58,234 nucleotides of DNA from Glaciozyma antarctica PI12 (Eukaryota; Basidiomycota; Microbotryomycetes; Kriegeriales; Camptobasidiaceae), in the NCBI GenBank assembly GCA_002917775.1, contig KZ627146.1:657103-715336 (forward strand). The letters are read 5' to 3'. The notes under the pieces are model-generated. The model saw nothing but the letters and a program-made list of their open reading frames with translations. It was not told the origin of the DNA and searched no databases. This document shows, one piece after another, positions 37,490-48,456 of this stretch. Positions within the stretch are counted from its first letter, which is position 1, and every line of letters starts with the position of its first letter. The position numbers were made by a program, and so were the translations under genes.

Positions 37490-38871
37490 GTCCCACTCGC
37501 CCAGCAAGCCACCTCCGCCGCCCTCCTCTCCCCCCGTCTCCTAGACAACAATGTCGCCGTCGTCACTGGCTCCTCACAGGGTATCGGACGCGGTAGCGCA
37601 CTAGGCCTAGCAGCACAGGGTGCACACCTTGTTCTGCACCACTTGAGGGACGCGCGCACGACGGCGGACGTGAAGGCTCTGCAGGCGGAGATAGCGCAGC
37701 TGGGTCGGCAGTCAGTGGCTGTGGGAGGGGATATTGCGGATCCCAGGACGGCGGAGAAAGTGCGTTTTCTGGAGCTGAGATTGAAGGAAGCTGATGCGAG
37801 GGGCAGATCGTTGCGGAAGGCGTGGCGGCGTTCGGACGAATCGATTGTTTGGTGTCGAACGCTGGAATCTGCCCGTTCTTCTCCTTCCTCGACCTCGTCA
37901 TGTAAGTGCTCCTCGTGGCACTTCCGTACACAGTTCTGATACCTGCGTCGAAACTACAGGAGATCTGGAACTTGACAAGGTGCGTGAATCTCGATGGCGC
38001 TTTCTTCGTCGTTCAAGCCGTTGCGAAGCAGATGAAGGAGCAGGTGAGTCCTTCTCGCTTTGACTGTACGGAAAGAAGAGGACTGAATGTCGTTAACCAC
38101 TGCCGCAGACTCCGCAAGGAGGTGCAATCGTTGCCATTTCTTCGATTTCTGCACTGGTCGGGGGAGGCGAACAAGGCGTACGGCCTGTCGAACCCACTTC
38201 ACTCCACGCACGACTGACATCTATCTGCAGTCACTACACACCTACAAAAGCAGGCGTCAAGGTCCGTGCTCTCTCTAGTCCTCCCGCGACCCCGCACTCG
38301 CTGACGCTCGCTCTCAAAGTCTCTCACGGAGAGCTGCGCGATTTCCTTATCGCCCTACGGCATCCGCTGTTCGTAGTTCTCCATCGAGAATGCCTCCTCA
38401 CTACACTGCTGAGACTTTACCGACGCAGGCAACTCTGTCCTTCCTGGAACGATCGAAACCGACATCAACAAGGATGATCTCGCACAACCCGAGAAGCGCG
38501 CGTACATGGACAAGCGGATTCCTCTCGGCAGATTAGGTGAGCTCTCTTATCCTCACCGCATTCGACGTCCTCCCTCTCATCGCCGTTTTTTTTCTCAGGA
38601 ACTCCGGCGGACCTAGCTGGCCCAGTTTCGTCTTTCTCAGTGATATGTCGAGTTATGGTGCGTCGAATTTTTCTATGAGCAACAGCATGTACTGAACGAG
38701 CTCGCAGTGACTCGTGCATCACTGCTGGTAGACGGCGGATTGTCTGTAAACTTGCAACAGTTGGTCGGAGGAATGGTTCGCGTCTGTCCACGCCCCAAGT
38801 CTTGGGCTCGCTGGTTTCTCGCCAGAATACGCCTATCTCTCCTTGGCTGCTCTCATTTGAATCGCTCCTGA
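37490..38871 (+). CDS. LRA1: L-rhamnose 1-dehydrogenase-like SDR
   Basis: Short-chain dehydrogenase with VVTGSSQGIG (cofactor loop), CLVSNAGIC, VNLDGAFF, AISSISALVGG (catalytic Ser), HYTPTKAG (Tyr-x3-Lys) and a C-terminus LGRLGTPADLAGP, LLVDGGLSVNLQ. The SSISALVGG, HYTPTKAG, YGIRCN, PGTI, DLAQPEKRAYM and VNLQ stretches follow the Scheffersomyces stipitis L-rhamnose 1-dehydrogenase closely, better than general SDRs. Family reaction: oxidises L-rhamnose to L-rhamnono-lactone with NAD(P)+, first step of the non-phosphorylated pathway. About seven introns. Oddities: no in-frame ATG before the cofactor loop; one frame slip at about 38175-38225 (exon join before HYTPTK) and one near 38630 (GPVS to FLSDMSS); and the frame runs about 37 codons past the usual VNLQ end to TGA at 38869. 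Either a recent pseudogene or consensus errors. Confidence 0.78.
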
Positions 38872-39183
38872 ATTTGCGTCAAAGCCTCCCTCGGGGAAGG
38901 AGAGGAGCGAGCGGAAGGCGCACCGCAGATTTCTTCGCACATGCTTCGTCCCCCACGTTCGTGCGCTGGAGGTTCTCAGTTGTATCTTGAGTGCGTACTT
39001 GGTCTGAAAGGACAATCAACCTCACAGAGAGCCACAGTCGGAAGGGAGGAGTCCGAGGAACCCACCGACACGGTCGATCGAGAGGCCCCCGCTCGTTCCC
39101 TTTCTTTGTTCGCCCGTGACACCGAGAGAGGAAGGCGCCCAACCCTTTTGCTCTCCGCTCATCCGTCGACGCTGTCAACGACG
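38872..39183. other. Intergenic between rhamnose dehydrogenase and homeobox gene
   Basis: About 310 bp, same-strand neighbours. Presumably the 3' end of the SDR transcript and the homeobox promoter. Nothing else recognised. Confidence 0.4.
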
Positions 39184-40437
39184 ATGGCCACGCAGCGACG
39201 ACCAGACCTGCGATGGGCTCCTCGCAGCCTGAAGGCGCAGGTTCGTCCGGAATCCTCCTCCCCCGCACTTCTCCGCAGCGCTAATCCTCATCTTCGCAGT
39301 CTGCCAGCGCGATTGAAGTCACGCCGCGCCACCTACGACCTCCTCAGCTTGCTCTGCGGAGTCCGCCAGCCCCCGTCGAACGATCTGGCGAGCGCGGAGC
39401 CTCACTCAGTCCTCCGAAGCCTACCCCAACCAAGCTCGACACCCCACCAGCATCTCCCATCACACCTACGACGTCGAAAGCTGTCCCCGCCAAAGCGAAG
39501 CAGTCTGCCCGCCGTCTCCCTCCCACAGGTGCGTTCTCTCTCTCGACGTCGACCTTCTCAATCGGGATTGACGCGTCTTCGCAGCTGTCGCGCATCTCAA
39601 GTTATGGTACCTTAAGCAGCCTACGGTTCCTTATCCTTCTGAAGGGGAGAAGGACGAGCTTGCCGAAGCCACAGGTGCGTTCCCTCCCACGCCGAACGAC
39701 CTCTTCGCATCAGCTGCTAACTCCCTCGTTTCTTCCGTCCTTCCAGGTCTCGAGAAGAAGCAGATCAACGGTGCGCTCCTTCCCCTCCTCCTGCCTTCAC
39801 CTACTCACCCCTCGTCTTTCCAGACTGGCTCATAAACGCACGAAGACGCATCAAGCACCCCGCCGGCGGTCCCCGCTCGCGATCCCACTCCGCCGGCGCT
39901 CTCCCCACCCAACGACCCACTCCCACCCTCCGCGCCAAACCCTCTCGCAGCTTCTCCCCTCCCTCAATCATCCCCACCCGCGTACCGCCCATCGACGTCG
40001 AACGAGCCTCGGAGACCTGGAGCCGCTCTTCGTCCATCTACTCCCTCCCTCCCTACCCCACCGACATGAGCACTTTCGAAGCCGAGCGCTCAGAGATCCG
40101 TTCGCGCTCCTCAAGCCTCTACTCCCTCGCCACCCATTTCCCAACCTACGACGAATCGTCTCGCAGTCGTTCCTCCTCCATCTTCGCACCCTCGGCAGTC
40201 CATTCCCAGTACGGCGACGAAGACCCTCCCTCGATCGAGATGCATCCGTACTACTCGACGTACCTAGGACACAAGGCGTACGGGATCGAGCCGGATTACG
40301 CTTTCGCGCGACGGGAGCCGTTCGTCGATCGAATGGCGGAGGAGCTGGTGGAGCCGCGAGAGTCGACGTACCGCGTGAGATACCCACTCCCGCCTGAGGA
40401 AGCAGAGTCGAGCGTGTATTCCCGCACGAGGGGGTAG
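39184..40437 (+). CDS. TALE-class (KN-type) homeodomain transcription factor
   Basis: Start ATG 39184 (MATQRRPDLRW). Five exons; small introns interrupt the homeodomain twice, between the T-G of EATGLEKKQIN and before DWLINARRR. The domain reads AVAHLKLWYLKQ (helix 1), PTVPYPSEGEKDELAEATG (the three-residue loop extension with PYP, helix 2), LEKKQINDWLINARRRIKHP (helix 3, W-x-x-N-x-R; position after W is Leu where Phe is usual). The long C-terminal tail (about 240 aa) is rich in Ser, Tyr and Pro with repeated SRSSS(I/L)YSL patches. Targets unknown. TALE proteins include HD1-type mating factors, but no divergent HD2 partner is here, so a mating role is not supported. Convergent with RRN7. Confidence 0.85.
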
Positions 40438-40635
40438 TATTCGTGCCTCGTCGTTTAATACCCCCTTTTCGTAGCTGTCAATATCCCCGCATTGAGATCC
40501 CCCTTTTCTGTCCTGCAACCAAATCCGTACCCCGCACGCAGTTCCTTCCTCCGACCCTGCGAGCGAGAGCGAGAGCAGACCGACCCATCCCTCGACAAAA
40601 CAACAACAACTCATCTCATTCCTCCTCCTCCTACT

Positions 40636-42850
40636 TCATTCGTCCTCCAAAGCCCTCCAAACCCCTTCCACCCCCCTCCTCCTCTCCCTCTCCTCCCTCC
40701 ACCCCCTCTCCTCCTCCCTCGCCGCACTCCTCCTCTCCTCCCTCCTCTCCCGCCCTTTCTCAAGCTTCTCAAGCGCTTCCTCCATCCCTGCTATGATGGG
40801 GAGGAGTTCGGGGATGGGGTAGCCTATTAGGGAGGCGGCGGGGCGTAGGAGGGTGATGAGGGCGGTGGGGAGAGGGGTGGGGGGGAGGGGGGTGGTGTGG
40901 TAGGGATGGGGGGAAGTTGAGGAGGGGTGGGAGAAGGTGGGGGAGGGGCTGGAGAAGAGGGATTCGAGAAGGGTGGATGAGGCTGGAGAGGCGGGAGGAG
41001 GGAGGGACGGAGCGGCGGGGGCGGGGAAGAAGTGATTTAGGTCGTTCATTCCTGTGTCGTTTTAAGGGTTAGTGAGGGAGGGAGGGAGGAGGGGAGACGT
41101 ACGGGATGGGAGAGTGGAGGGGAGCGGGAGGAGGTTATCCTCGAAGAAGGAGAGGAAGGAATCGATGTCGGTTGAGGTCATGTTGGCGACTTCTTTCCTG
41201 CTCTCGACCCATCAGTACTCGCTCAGCCGAGCGAGAAATGAACGCACCTCCACATCCAACTCGGATCCTCCGCCTCGTTCCTCTCCCCAATCGCCTCGAC
41301 GCACTTAAGCCACTCATCCCGCCCCGGCAGTCCCTCGACACTCGCACCTCCTTCGTCTCCAGCCTCGAAACTCCATACCATCTTGCAGACCACGATAATC
41401 GCCGCGAGGAGTACCGCCTCGGGAAGAGGTTTGCGAGGGAGACGACCTGGGGAGGGGAAGAAGGGGAGGTCGAAAGTGGTGAGTGGGAGGAGGGATAATA
41501 GGCGTTTAGAAGCGAGGTAGAACAAGGCTGCGATGGCGTTCGTTAGCGAGTAAGGTGGGAAGGAGGGGAGGACGCACGAGGACAGGCGAGAGATCGAGAC
41601 AGTCGCCAGGAGAGGAGCGGGACGTTCGATTCGGGGAATCGCACGCCCCAGTCGTCGCGGTACATGGTTACTAGGCGTGAGAGACGGACTTGGATCCCAC
41701 GTTGATGAGTCGTGCCTGCACGAGGGACGGACTGGGCGAACGTTAGCTGGAGCGCGCGAGAGAGGGAGGAGTGAACGTACGTGGGCACGAAGAATCGCGC
41801 TCGAGTCGATGGAGAGGTGCGATTGCATTTCTTCGGGGAGAGAGGTCTTGACGTGGAGGTAGGGGATGCGGTGCGTTTCTGCGAGGCTGCGGTGGGGTCA
41901 GCAAGGCGAGGAGGGAGGGTGTAGGAGAGGACGAACTGGAGAATGTCGTGGAGAGTGACTGGGAGGCGGAGCGTGATGCAGGCGAGGTAGAGCACGTTGA
42001 GGAGGTGGTCGAGTCGAGGTCGCTCGCGGGGATCGCCTGGGGCTGGAGCTGGTGCGCGTCGAGGAGGTTTGGGCGGGGCGTAGAGATTGGGCGGAGGACG
42101 GGGTTTGGGCTCTTCAGGCTGAGCTGATAGGGTGTCCTCGTCCTCCTTTGCCGGCTCAAGTACAACCTCCTCCTCGCTGTCGGCCTCGTCCTCTGAATCC
42201 GCGCTATCCTTTGCCTCCACCTCACTCTCGCTCCGCACCTCCTCGTCGCTCCCATCCTCGTCCATCCGATGCTTCCCTCTCTTCTTCCTCCCAATTTTGT
42301 AGTACCTCGCTCCTTCCCTTGGCCCAGAGTAGCTCCCCGCCGGCTCGTCCCCCGTCAAATGATCCTTTGGCGCCGCCGGTGCCCCTGAGCTCGCCACAAG
42401 CATCGTCCACAGCTCGCGCGTGACTGGCTCCAGCTCCTCCGGATAGCCCAGCTCCTCGACCATGATACGGACTTGCTCGCGAAGGATCCATTGAAGGCAT
42501 TGCCAGAGGAGGAAGGTCGCGCGCTCGCCGTGAAAGTAGTCGTTTGTTGGCGGCTTGACCTTCTTGACGCGGTTCTTGCGGAAGCGGCGGGCTTGAGTGA
42601 CGAACTGGGATCCTTCTTGGGATTCGTTGGTCTCCTGCACGTAGCCCTGGAGGAGGTGGCCTTCCTCGCAGACAGCACTGTTGTAAGCGTTAGCTTGAGA
42701 AGACGCGGTGAGGAGAGGAGACTTGCGATCCTGAGAGAGAGTCCCTGTGCCACCGCTTCGAGTTGCAGACGGCACAGCGAGGTCGAGGTGCCAGCTTGGT
42801 TGGAGAGAGGGTCCTCTGAGGTGAGGTGGTCAAAGGGAGAGAGACAGTAA
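40636..42850 (-). CDS. RRN7: RRN7/TAF1B-like RNA polymerase I core factor subunit
   Basis: The N-terminal zinc ribbon is visible: CAVCNSKRWHRDS, then after an intron CEEGHLLQGYVQE, followed by the conserved block RRFRKNRVKK, FHGERATFLLWQCLQWILREQ and ELWTMLV. An acidic Ser/Glu linker precedes a cyclin-like helical part (LNVLYLACITLRLPVTLHDIL, RIPYLHVKTSLPEEM, ESNVPLL). The last exon (about 41049-40636) is Pro-rich and helical. The family is TFIIB-related and recruits Pol I to rDNA promoters. About seven introns. No ATG precedes the zinc ribbon in frame within the open stretch up to about 42885; the true start may lie in an upstream exon not seen, or the sequence has an indel. Confidence 0.8.
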
Positions 42851-43110
42851 GTAATTTTCGAGTCAATTAGCAAATTTCTAATAAATTCAATTACAAGACT
42901 ACAAAACTGCGGAGCGCTGAGGCCCTTCCCTCCTCTTCGAGTCCTGGGGGCGTCTCTCTCTCTCCTGCCTTCCTACCAACTACGTTACCCTCAAGAGCAC
43001 TTCCCTCAGCTCAGCCTCCGCCCCTCCAACCTCCACCACAGCTCAAGACCTTCACCACCTCGCACAGCAACAGGGGGAGTCGCCACTTCTCCCTCTCCCG
43101 ACGAGCAGCA
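42851..43110. promoter_or_regulatory. Divergent region RRN7 / septin-like gene
   Basis: About 260 bp with an AT-rich core (about 42845-42905, AATTAGCAAATTTCTAATAA) that stands out against the GC-rich surroundings and probably contains both core promoters. No ATG for RRN7 was found in it on the minus strand. Confidence 0.5.
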
Positions 43111-44846
43111 ATGTTCCGCAAGAAGAGCCAACGACCAAGTCCTCTCGATGCTAGCTCTCCAAGCGCACCCGTACTCCCAGTCTTCCCTTCTACAACCACA
43201 GCCGTGTTCGACGTCCCAGGCGTCGAGCTCGCTCCCGCTCAAGGTACATTTCAGCCCCGTTGTGACCCTCCCTCCCTGCCTACTGACCGACTCTGGCAGA
43301 CAAGTCACGCACCGACACTCTCAACGGACCGTCCTCCTTCCACAAGCCCTCCGGATTCCGCTCCCCCTCTCCTCCCCTGGCAGCGACGAACCCCCTCCCT
43401 CGCTCCCCCTCCTACCCAGGCTTCCGCGGTCCTCCCAACGCACCTCGCGTCAGCACCACTTTCTCCAACGATTCGCGCATCTCCATCGCCTCCCTCTACC
43501 CCTCCCCCACGGCTCTCCCCCCTCTGACGATCCCGAAATCCGCAGGCCTCCCGAATGTCCGCAGGATGGCCAAAGCTCCTCCCACGTTCAATCTAATCGT
43601 TGTAGGAGCGAAAAGAACGGGGAAGACGAGCTTCCTTAGGACGCTGTTGGGGAACGTCCAGCTTGCGAGAGGGCAGGGAGAGGAGGCTGCGAAGGCGAGG
43701 ATTGCGAGTTTGGGTGGAACGGGAGCGACGAGGGGGATGCAGGAGATTGGGGTGGAGATTGTCGAGAGGGGAGAGAGGATCGGGTTGTCGGTGATGGATA
43801 CAGCTGGGTTGGACATTCCGCTTGGGAGCGGGAGGCTAGGGAACGAGCTCGAGGTTGAGAGGCAGCTTGCGACGATTATGAAGACTATCGATGCCAGGTT
43901 CGACGAGACGCTCAAATCGGTGCGTATTCCACTCCTTCTTCGCCACTCTCGAAACTGACTCGGATCGCAGGAGAACCAAGTCTTCCACCGCTCGCACCGC
44001 GCTCACGATTCGCACCTCCACCTCGCCATCTACTTCCTCCACCCCGAATCTCTCAACCGCTCCTCCGACCTAACGACCAACAGAACCTCAAAGGACGCCG
44101 AATTCGACGATTACGGCATCAGCGAACCCGACCTCCGCTGCATCAAACGCCTCTCGAAGCGCATCAACGTCCTCCCCGTTCGTCCTCCCTCCCTCCCTCC
44201 CTATCCCACTAACCTCGCATCGGACACAGGTGATTGCCCGCTCAGACGAACTGACCCTATCCCACCTCACCGCCCTCAAATCCGCCATCAAGCGCAACCT
44301 CTCATCCCTCCACATCCCTTTCGGCACTTTCACCTCCTCCTCCCCGCTCATCGACGAAATCGACGAAGAACCGCTCAAGATCATTCATACGCGCTCGACA
44401 TCGGGGGGTCGGATGCGGAATCGGGTTATTGAGGAGAACGAGGAGGAGGATCTCGGAGTGGATTATGAGAAGTTGTTGCCGTTCGCGTTGGTGGCGCCTG
44501 AGGACGCTGGTTCGGGGAGGTTCGTACGGGAGTTTAGGTGCGCTATTTCTTGGTTCGAGAGAGGGGAGAGCTGATGAGGGTAGGCATGGGACGCTGGAGG
44601 TGCTTAATCCTGAGCATTCGGATTTCATGCCGATGAGGGAGGCGTTGCTCGGGGATCAAATGAAGGTACGCTCCTCGCCCCCTCTTCCTCAGATACTGAT
44701 CTCTCCCGTCATAGCTCCTCAAGGAATCGACGCGACTGGACAAGTACGAACCCTCCCGGACGCAACGACTCCTGGCGAGACGGGCGACGCAGGCGATGCC
44801 GGAGGAGGAACGCGCGGCGTTGATCAGCGATTTGCTCAAGATCTAG
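43111..44846 (+). CDS. Divergent septin-like GTPase
   Basis: MFRKKSQRP opens a Ser/Pro-rich leader of about 150 aa with one intron, then a G domain: GAKRTGKTSFL (P-loop), VMDTAGLDIP (G3), a YFLHPES helix, RCIKRLSKRINVLP followed by VIARSDELTL (G4 position, ARSD instead of the usual AKAD), and the septin C-terminal block LPFALV, FVREFRHGTLEVLNPEHSDF, REALLGDQMKLLKEST and YEPSRTQRL. The end comes soon after, without the coiled coil of core septins. Septins polymerise at the bud neck and division site; this member deviates in P-loop and G4, so weak or no GTP hydrolysis is possible. Five introns; stop TAG at 44844. Same-strand distance to nothing close; convergent with the MFS gene. Confidence 0.78.
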
Positions 44847-45074
44847 GGTGGGGACGCTGCGGGCAGTCGTTTTTCTGAAATTTTCGCATTTCGCACAACG
44901 TTCGTGCGAAGCTCGGTCGTTTTCTCGCTGCTTTGGGGTTTTGGACGAGGTGGAGTAGGATAAGGTTGAGAAGGAGGTGGTGGATGAGAGGAAGCAGAGT
45001 ATGGGAGCAGGGGATCCCAACGTCGAGCAAGTTGTAGTCTGGCGAATCCGAACGACGCTCTGGCGAATCCTTCG

Positions 45075-46952
45075 TTACAGCACCTTGTGCGTCCTCGGCT
45101 CTTCGCGATACAGCAGCCCCGCAATACTCCCCAACACCATCGTGATCCCCGTATAAGCCAACAGCGAGCCCTGCAAATCTACGTCAATTGCGTCTCGAAG
45201 CAAGGGCGCCGCCCTCGACTCACGTAGTTCTTAACCCCATAAGCGCCTTTTGAGCCACTCAATTGGTTGTTGGCGAGCAGAGCACTGGCGATAGGTCCTA
45301 TGAGGGTATCAGCGTCGCAGGCGGGGGACGAGGGAGGGAGAGCCGTAGGAGGAGTACGATGTTGCCGATTCCTCGTGCGAAGGCGAAGATGGAGAAGAGA
45401 ACGGTAGGCAATGCGGGATCGTCGCCTGCTCCAGATAGTTAGCGAAGCTTGGAGGATGGTGCGAAGGACGCACGAGCGATGATGGTGATTAGGCGAGTCC
45501 AGAGTGCTGTGAAACTGCGGCAGGGCATCAGTTGCGAGTATGGAAGCAGTGAGCAAGCACACCTGAGTCCCAGAGCTCCGAAAACGATAACGAACGCCGC
45601 TAGCGCTCCGACATTCGTTGCGAATCCCCAGATGAAGAGGCAGGCGAGTGCGGAACCGAAGGATGAGAGAGAGATGACGACGCGGAGAGGCCAGCGATCT
45701 GAGAGCCAGCCGAGGATGATGAGTCCTGGGACCGAGGATGCTGGAGGGAGTTTTAGCGAGGGATGGAGGTTTAAGGGAGAAGACGAACCGTTCATGAGCG
45801 CGATGAGGAGGGTTCCGGTACTCTCGGGAAGGCCGAGGTCGATCGCGTAGCCTGGAAGAGGGTCAGTAGTGCAGAACGAGGACAGGAAGAGCAAGAGCGT
45901 ACTGGGGATCCAGACGGAGGGGATAAAGTTCCCGAGGCTGGAGATGAGGATCGTGCCGGTGAAGGCGTAGAAAGTACTTCGCTTCAGGAACACCGGATCA
46001 ATCTTGCGCGCCACTTTGGCGTCTGCAGAGCCGTACTTGGGTACAGGAATGCGAGGCTTGATGAACGCCAGGGCAACGAGACCGATGAGGCCGTAGCCGA
46101 TTCCCTGTGCGTCGGTTTCATCAGCAAGAGAGAGGAGAATGGGGGAAGGGACGCACGAGAGAAACCATCGCAGCGCGGTACCCGAATCGCCGGATGAGTC
46201 CTTGCATAATGAAGGGGAACACCGTTCCTCCCGCGCCCGTCCCCGCGAAAAGAACGCCGGAAGCGAAGCCTCGCCGGACTTGGAACCATTCAAAGAGCAG
46301 CGTGGCGGCAGGAAAGTAGTAGAGACAGCTGATGGGATAGATGGTGCCGATTGTGAGAACGAGGTGCCAGGGCTGAACGAGGGTCAGCCAGCTATTCTGA
46401 GGAGTTTGACTGGCGAAATTGAGCACACCTTGGTCACGAACGCACTTCCTACGACTCCCACCGTTGCGCACAACAAGCCGAACGCCTGGAGGTTCCTCCG
46501 TTGATGCGGAAAGCGAAGCAACAGCCTGCACGCGTCGTCAGCCGGCGCGACGTCCCCAGCACCTCGACAGAGGTACTCACGGTCCAAAAAACACGCATGT
46601 GCAATACATAAGCCCCGTCTGCGTTCCCAAATCAGCCCATCTCACACGACGCGACCCCGTAAAAAAAAAAAAAAAAAAGGACAGGACGCACCTGCAACGT
46701 CGCCGCCAACGCGATCAAGCTCTCCCCCGGCGTCCCAGGCGGGAAAAGCACCGTAGTCCAATAGGAATGCAGTACCCCGACGCTAAACGGCAGTCCCCAG
46801 ACGAGCACCTCGATCACGGTCGCGGCGGCAAGGAAGGACCAGGCTGCTCTGCCGGTGTCGACGGGCGGGAGGGCGTCGGCTGTTGAGAGAGGGCGGGTGC
46901 TGGAGGTGCGAGATGGGAACTTGGACAGCTCGAGGTCTGAGGGATTCTCCAT
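45075..46952 (-). CDS. MFS transporter, monocarboxylate-transporter-like
   Basis: ATG 46952 (MENPSDLEL) with a short hydrophilic leader. About twelve membrane spans are distributed over some nine exons: e.g. SFLAAATVIEVLVWGLP, AFGLLCATVGVVGSAF, HLVLTIGTIYPISCLYYFPA, GVLFAGTGAGGTVFPF, IGYGLIGLVALAFI, GLIILGWLSDRWPLR (the MFS loop motif), and VGALAAFVIVFGALG. The R-RGFASG stretch after the fourth span and the overall order fit the fungal MCT-like (Mch) group. Substrate cannot be read from sequence; fungal members rarely carry lactate despite the name. Ends TAA 45075, tail EEPRTHKVL. A poly-A run of about 18 lies in an intron near 46660. Confidence 0.85.
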
Positions 46953-47357
46953 GGCTTGAGCAGAGGTACTGGAGGGAGGGCGAACGCGGGGATGCCGTAG
47001 CGAAAAGATCTTCCAAGCCCGAGACAGGGGTCATTTTAGTGGGCGACGGCGCAGAGTTCGGATGGACGCGAAGTAGTGATTTACTACAAGATCGAGTTAA
47101 GTTTACTGTATCACTTGGAGCAGTCAGCCTCAAGGCAGCCAGAGAAGATTAAGAAAGTTCGAGTTCGCCCAGCGAGCGTTCAGAGAACCAGTCGACCTGC
47201 GAGGGGCCAGTTCGCGGAGCATGCATCCAGGAGCATGCATATAGGAGCAAACGACATTTCAAAGCCAACACCTCATTCCGTTTCCCCTTCACGGTCAGCG
47301 CGTTGCGAGAATCGTCCCAAACGCCGCCACCACAATTCCAGCTGTTGCGCTCCCTCG
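46953..47357. other. Intergenic between MFS and DUF202 genes
   Basis: About 400 bp upstream of the MFS ATG and downstream of the DUF202 stop. Contains a short direct repeat around GCATGCAT (about 47220-47240). Likely the MFS promoter; no gene recognised. Confidence 0.45.
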
Positions 47358-48267
47358 TCAGCTTCGTCTTCTCCAACCCCGCTCAAAAGAAAACGCGCCG
47401 ATACAAAAGGTTGAGAAGATGACGCTTCTTCGTGCCGGAGGGAAGTGCGAGGGATCCATCGTGAGGGCCGATTGAACGCGAAAGTAACGATAGCTTCCTG
47501 CTCGTGGATCGATCAGCTTGAGCTCAGCAAGTGTACAACTACAGCACGTACCAAGGAAGAGGAACACCAGTGCCAGAGCGATAAAGGTCCCTCCCACGGG
47601 CTTGCCCAAGTGGCGATACTTGAGAGGGTCGTTCTTGTCGAGTGCGTCGAGCCGCCTCGCGTACGAAGATAGGAGGTCTTGAAGCGATTCGTAGTCCTCG
47701 GTCGAAAGAGACGTAAGAGAGAGTCTTGTGAGGGTGGTGGTGGATGGAGCGGAGGGGGTGTCGACGAAGGTGGTGAGGCGGAAGAGCTGGGTTATCGCTG
47801 CGAGGTGGTTAGATCGCGCCTGCTTGGAGGAGAAGGGGCGTACCAATCCCAATAGAGGCGAGAGATAAGGACGTTCGCAGCCATGCGAGATATGTCCGCT
47901 CACTGGCAAGGTGGTCGCGTGCTGTCCAGACGCATAGGTCAGCTCGACCTCCCGCTGGTCCTCAACACTACTCACCTACGCTCCCGGTGTTCGCCAGATC
48001 CTGTCTAACACTCCACCAGCGCGCCTTTCCCTTCCCCTTGGCGTCCACCCGCCGCGGTGTGAGCTCCTCTGGAAGCGGACTGGGCAGCGGGCCCGAGATC
48101 GCTGGGAGAGTCGAGGTGGAGGCGCCGGCGTTCGAAAGACCAGGTGACATGACAGTGGACTGGTGTGGGAGGGGCGAGTGAGGAGGAGAGGGGGTAGAGT
48201 AGGAGGGCTGAGGTGAGAAGACGAGAGGTGTCCGAGAGGTTGGTGCTGGCGGGCGTCGCAGCTGCAT
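47358..48267 (-). CDS. DUF202 (YidH-like) small membrane protein
   Basis: Four exons; start ATG 48267 gives a Pro/Ser-rich cytosolic leader (an inner Met, MSPGLSNAG, is an alternative). After GSV the core begins ARDHLASERTYLAWLRTSLSLASIGI, the DUF202 hallmark (ERT-(F/Y)-L-x-W-x-R), followed by AITQLFRL, a charged loop, KYRHLGKPVGGTFIALALVFLFLG and the C-terminal RYFRVQSAL. Three membrane segments are expected. DUF202 is shared by bacterial YidH and by eukaryotic VTC1 of the polyphosphate polymerase, but this protein has a different loop and tail and looks like the YidH-type family member, not VTC1. Function unknown. Divergent from ALG11 by 190 bp. Confidence 0.8.
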
Positions 48268-48456
48268 CAAGCCAGGGATTAGCTTGAGGGGGAACGAGTG
48301 GATGATAAGAACAGACCAGTGATCGATCCAGCCCGTTCGACGAGGAAGGCGTGCTCTGAGACTCCCCCGTAGCCCCTGGACGGTCGGAACGAGAGCTTGA
48401 AACGACGACGACGACCTCTTCTACCTCCTTCAGCTCACGACGAGGGCCAACACGCG
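48268..48456. promoter_or_regulatory. Divergent promoter DUF202 / ALG11
   Basis: 189 bp between the two ATGs, holding both promoters. Contains GACGAC repeats near 48400. No specific sites recognised. Confidence 0.4.

Noticed and set aside
39184-40437. Homeobox gene as mating-type locus
   Set aside because: Basidiomycete HD loci hold divergently transcribed HD1 and HD2 genes; the neighbours here are a rhamnose dehydrogenase and RRN7.
47358-48267. Calling the DUF202 protein VTC1
   Set aside because: VTC1 is about 130 aa with a different loop; this protein has a long leader, a charged insert and the YidH-like KYRHLGKPVGG segment.
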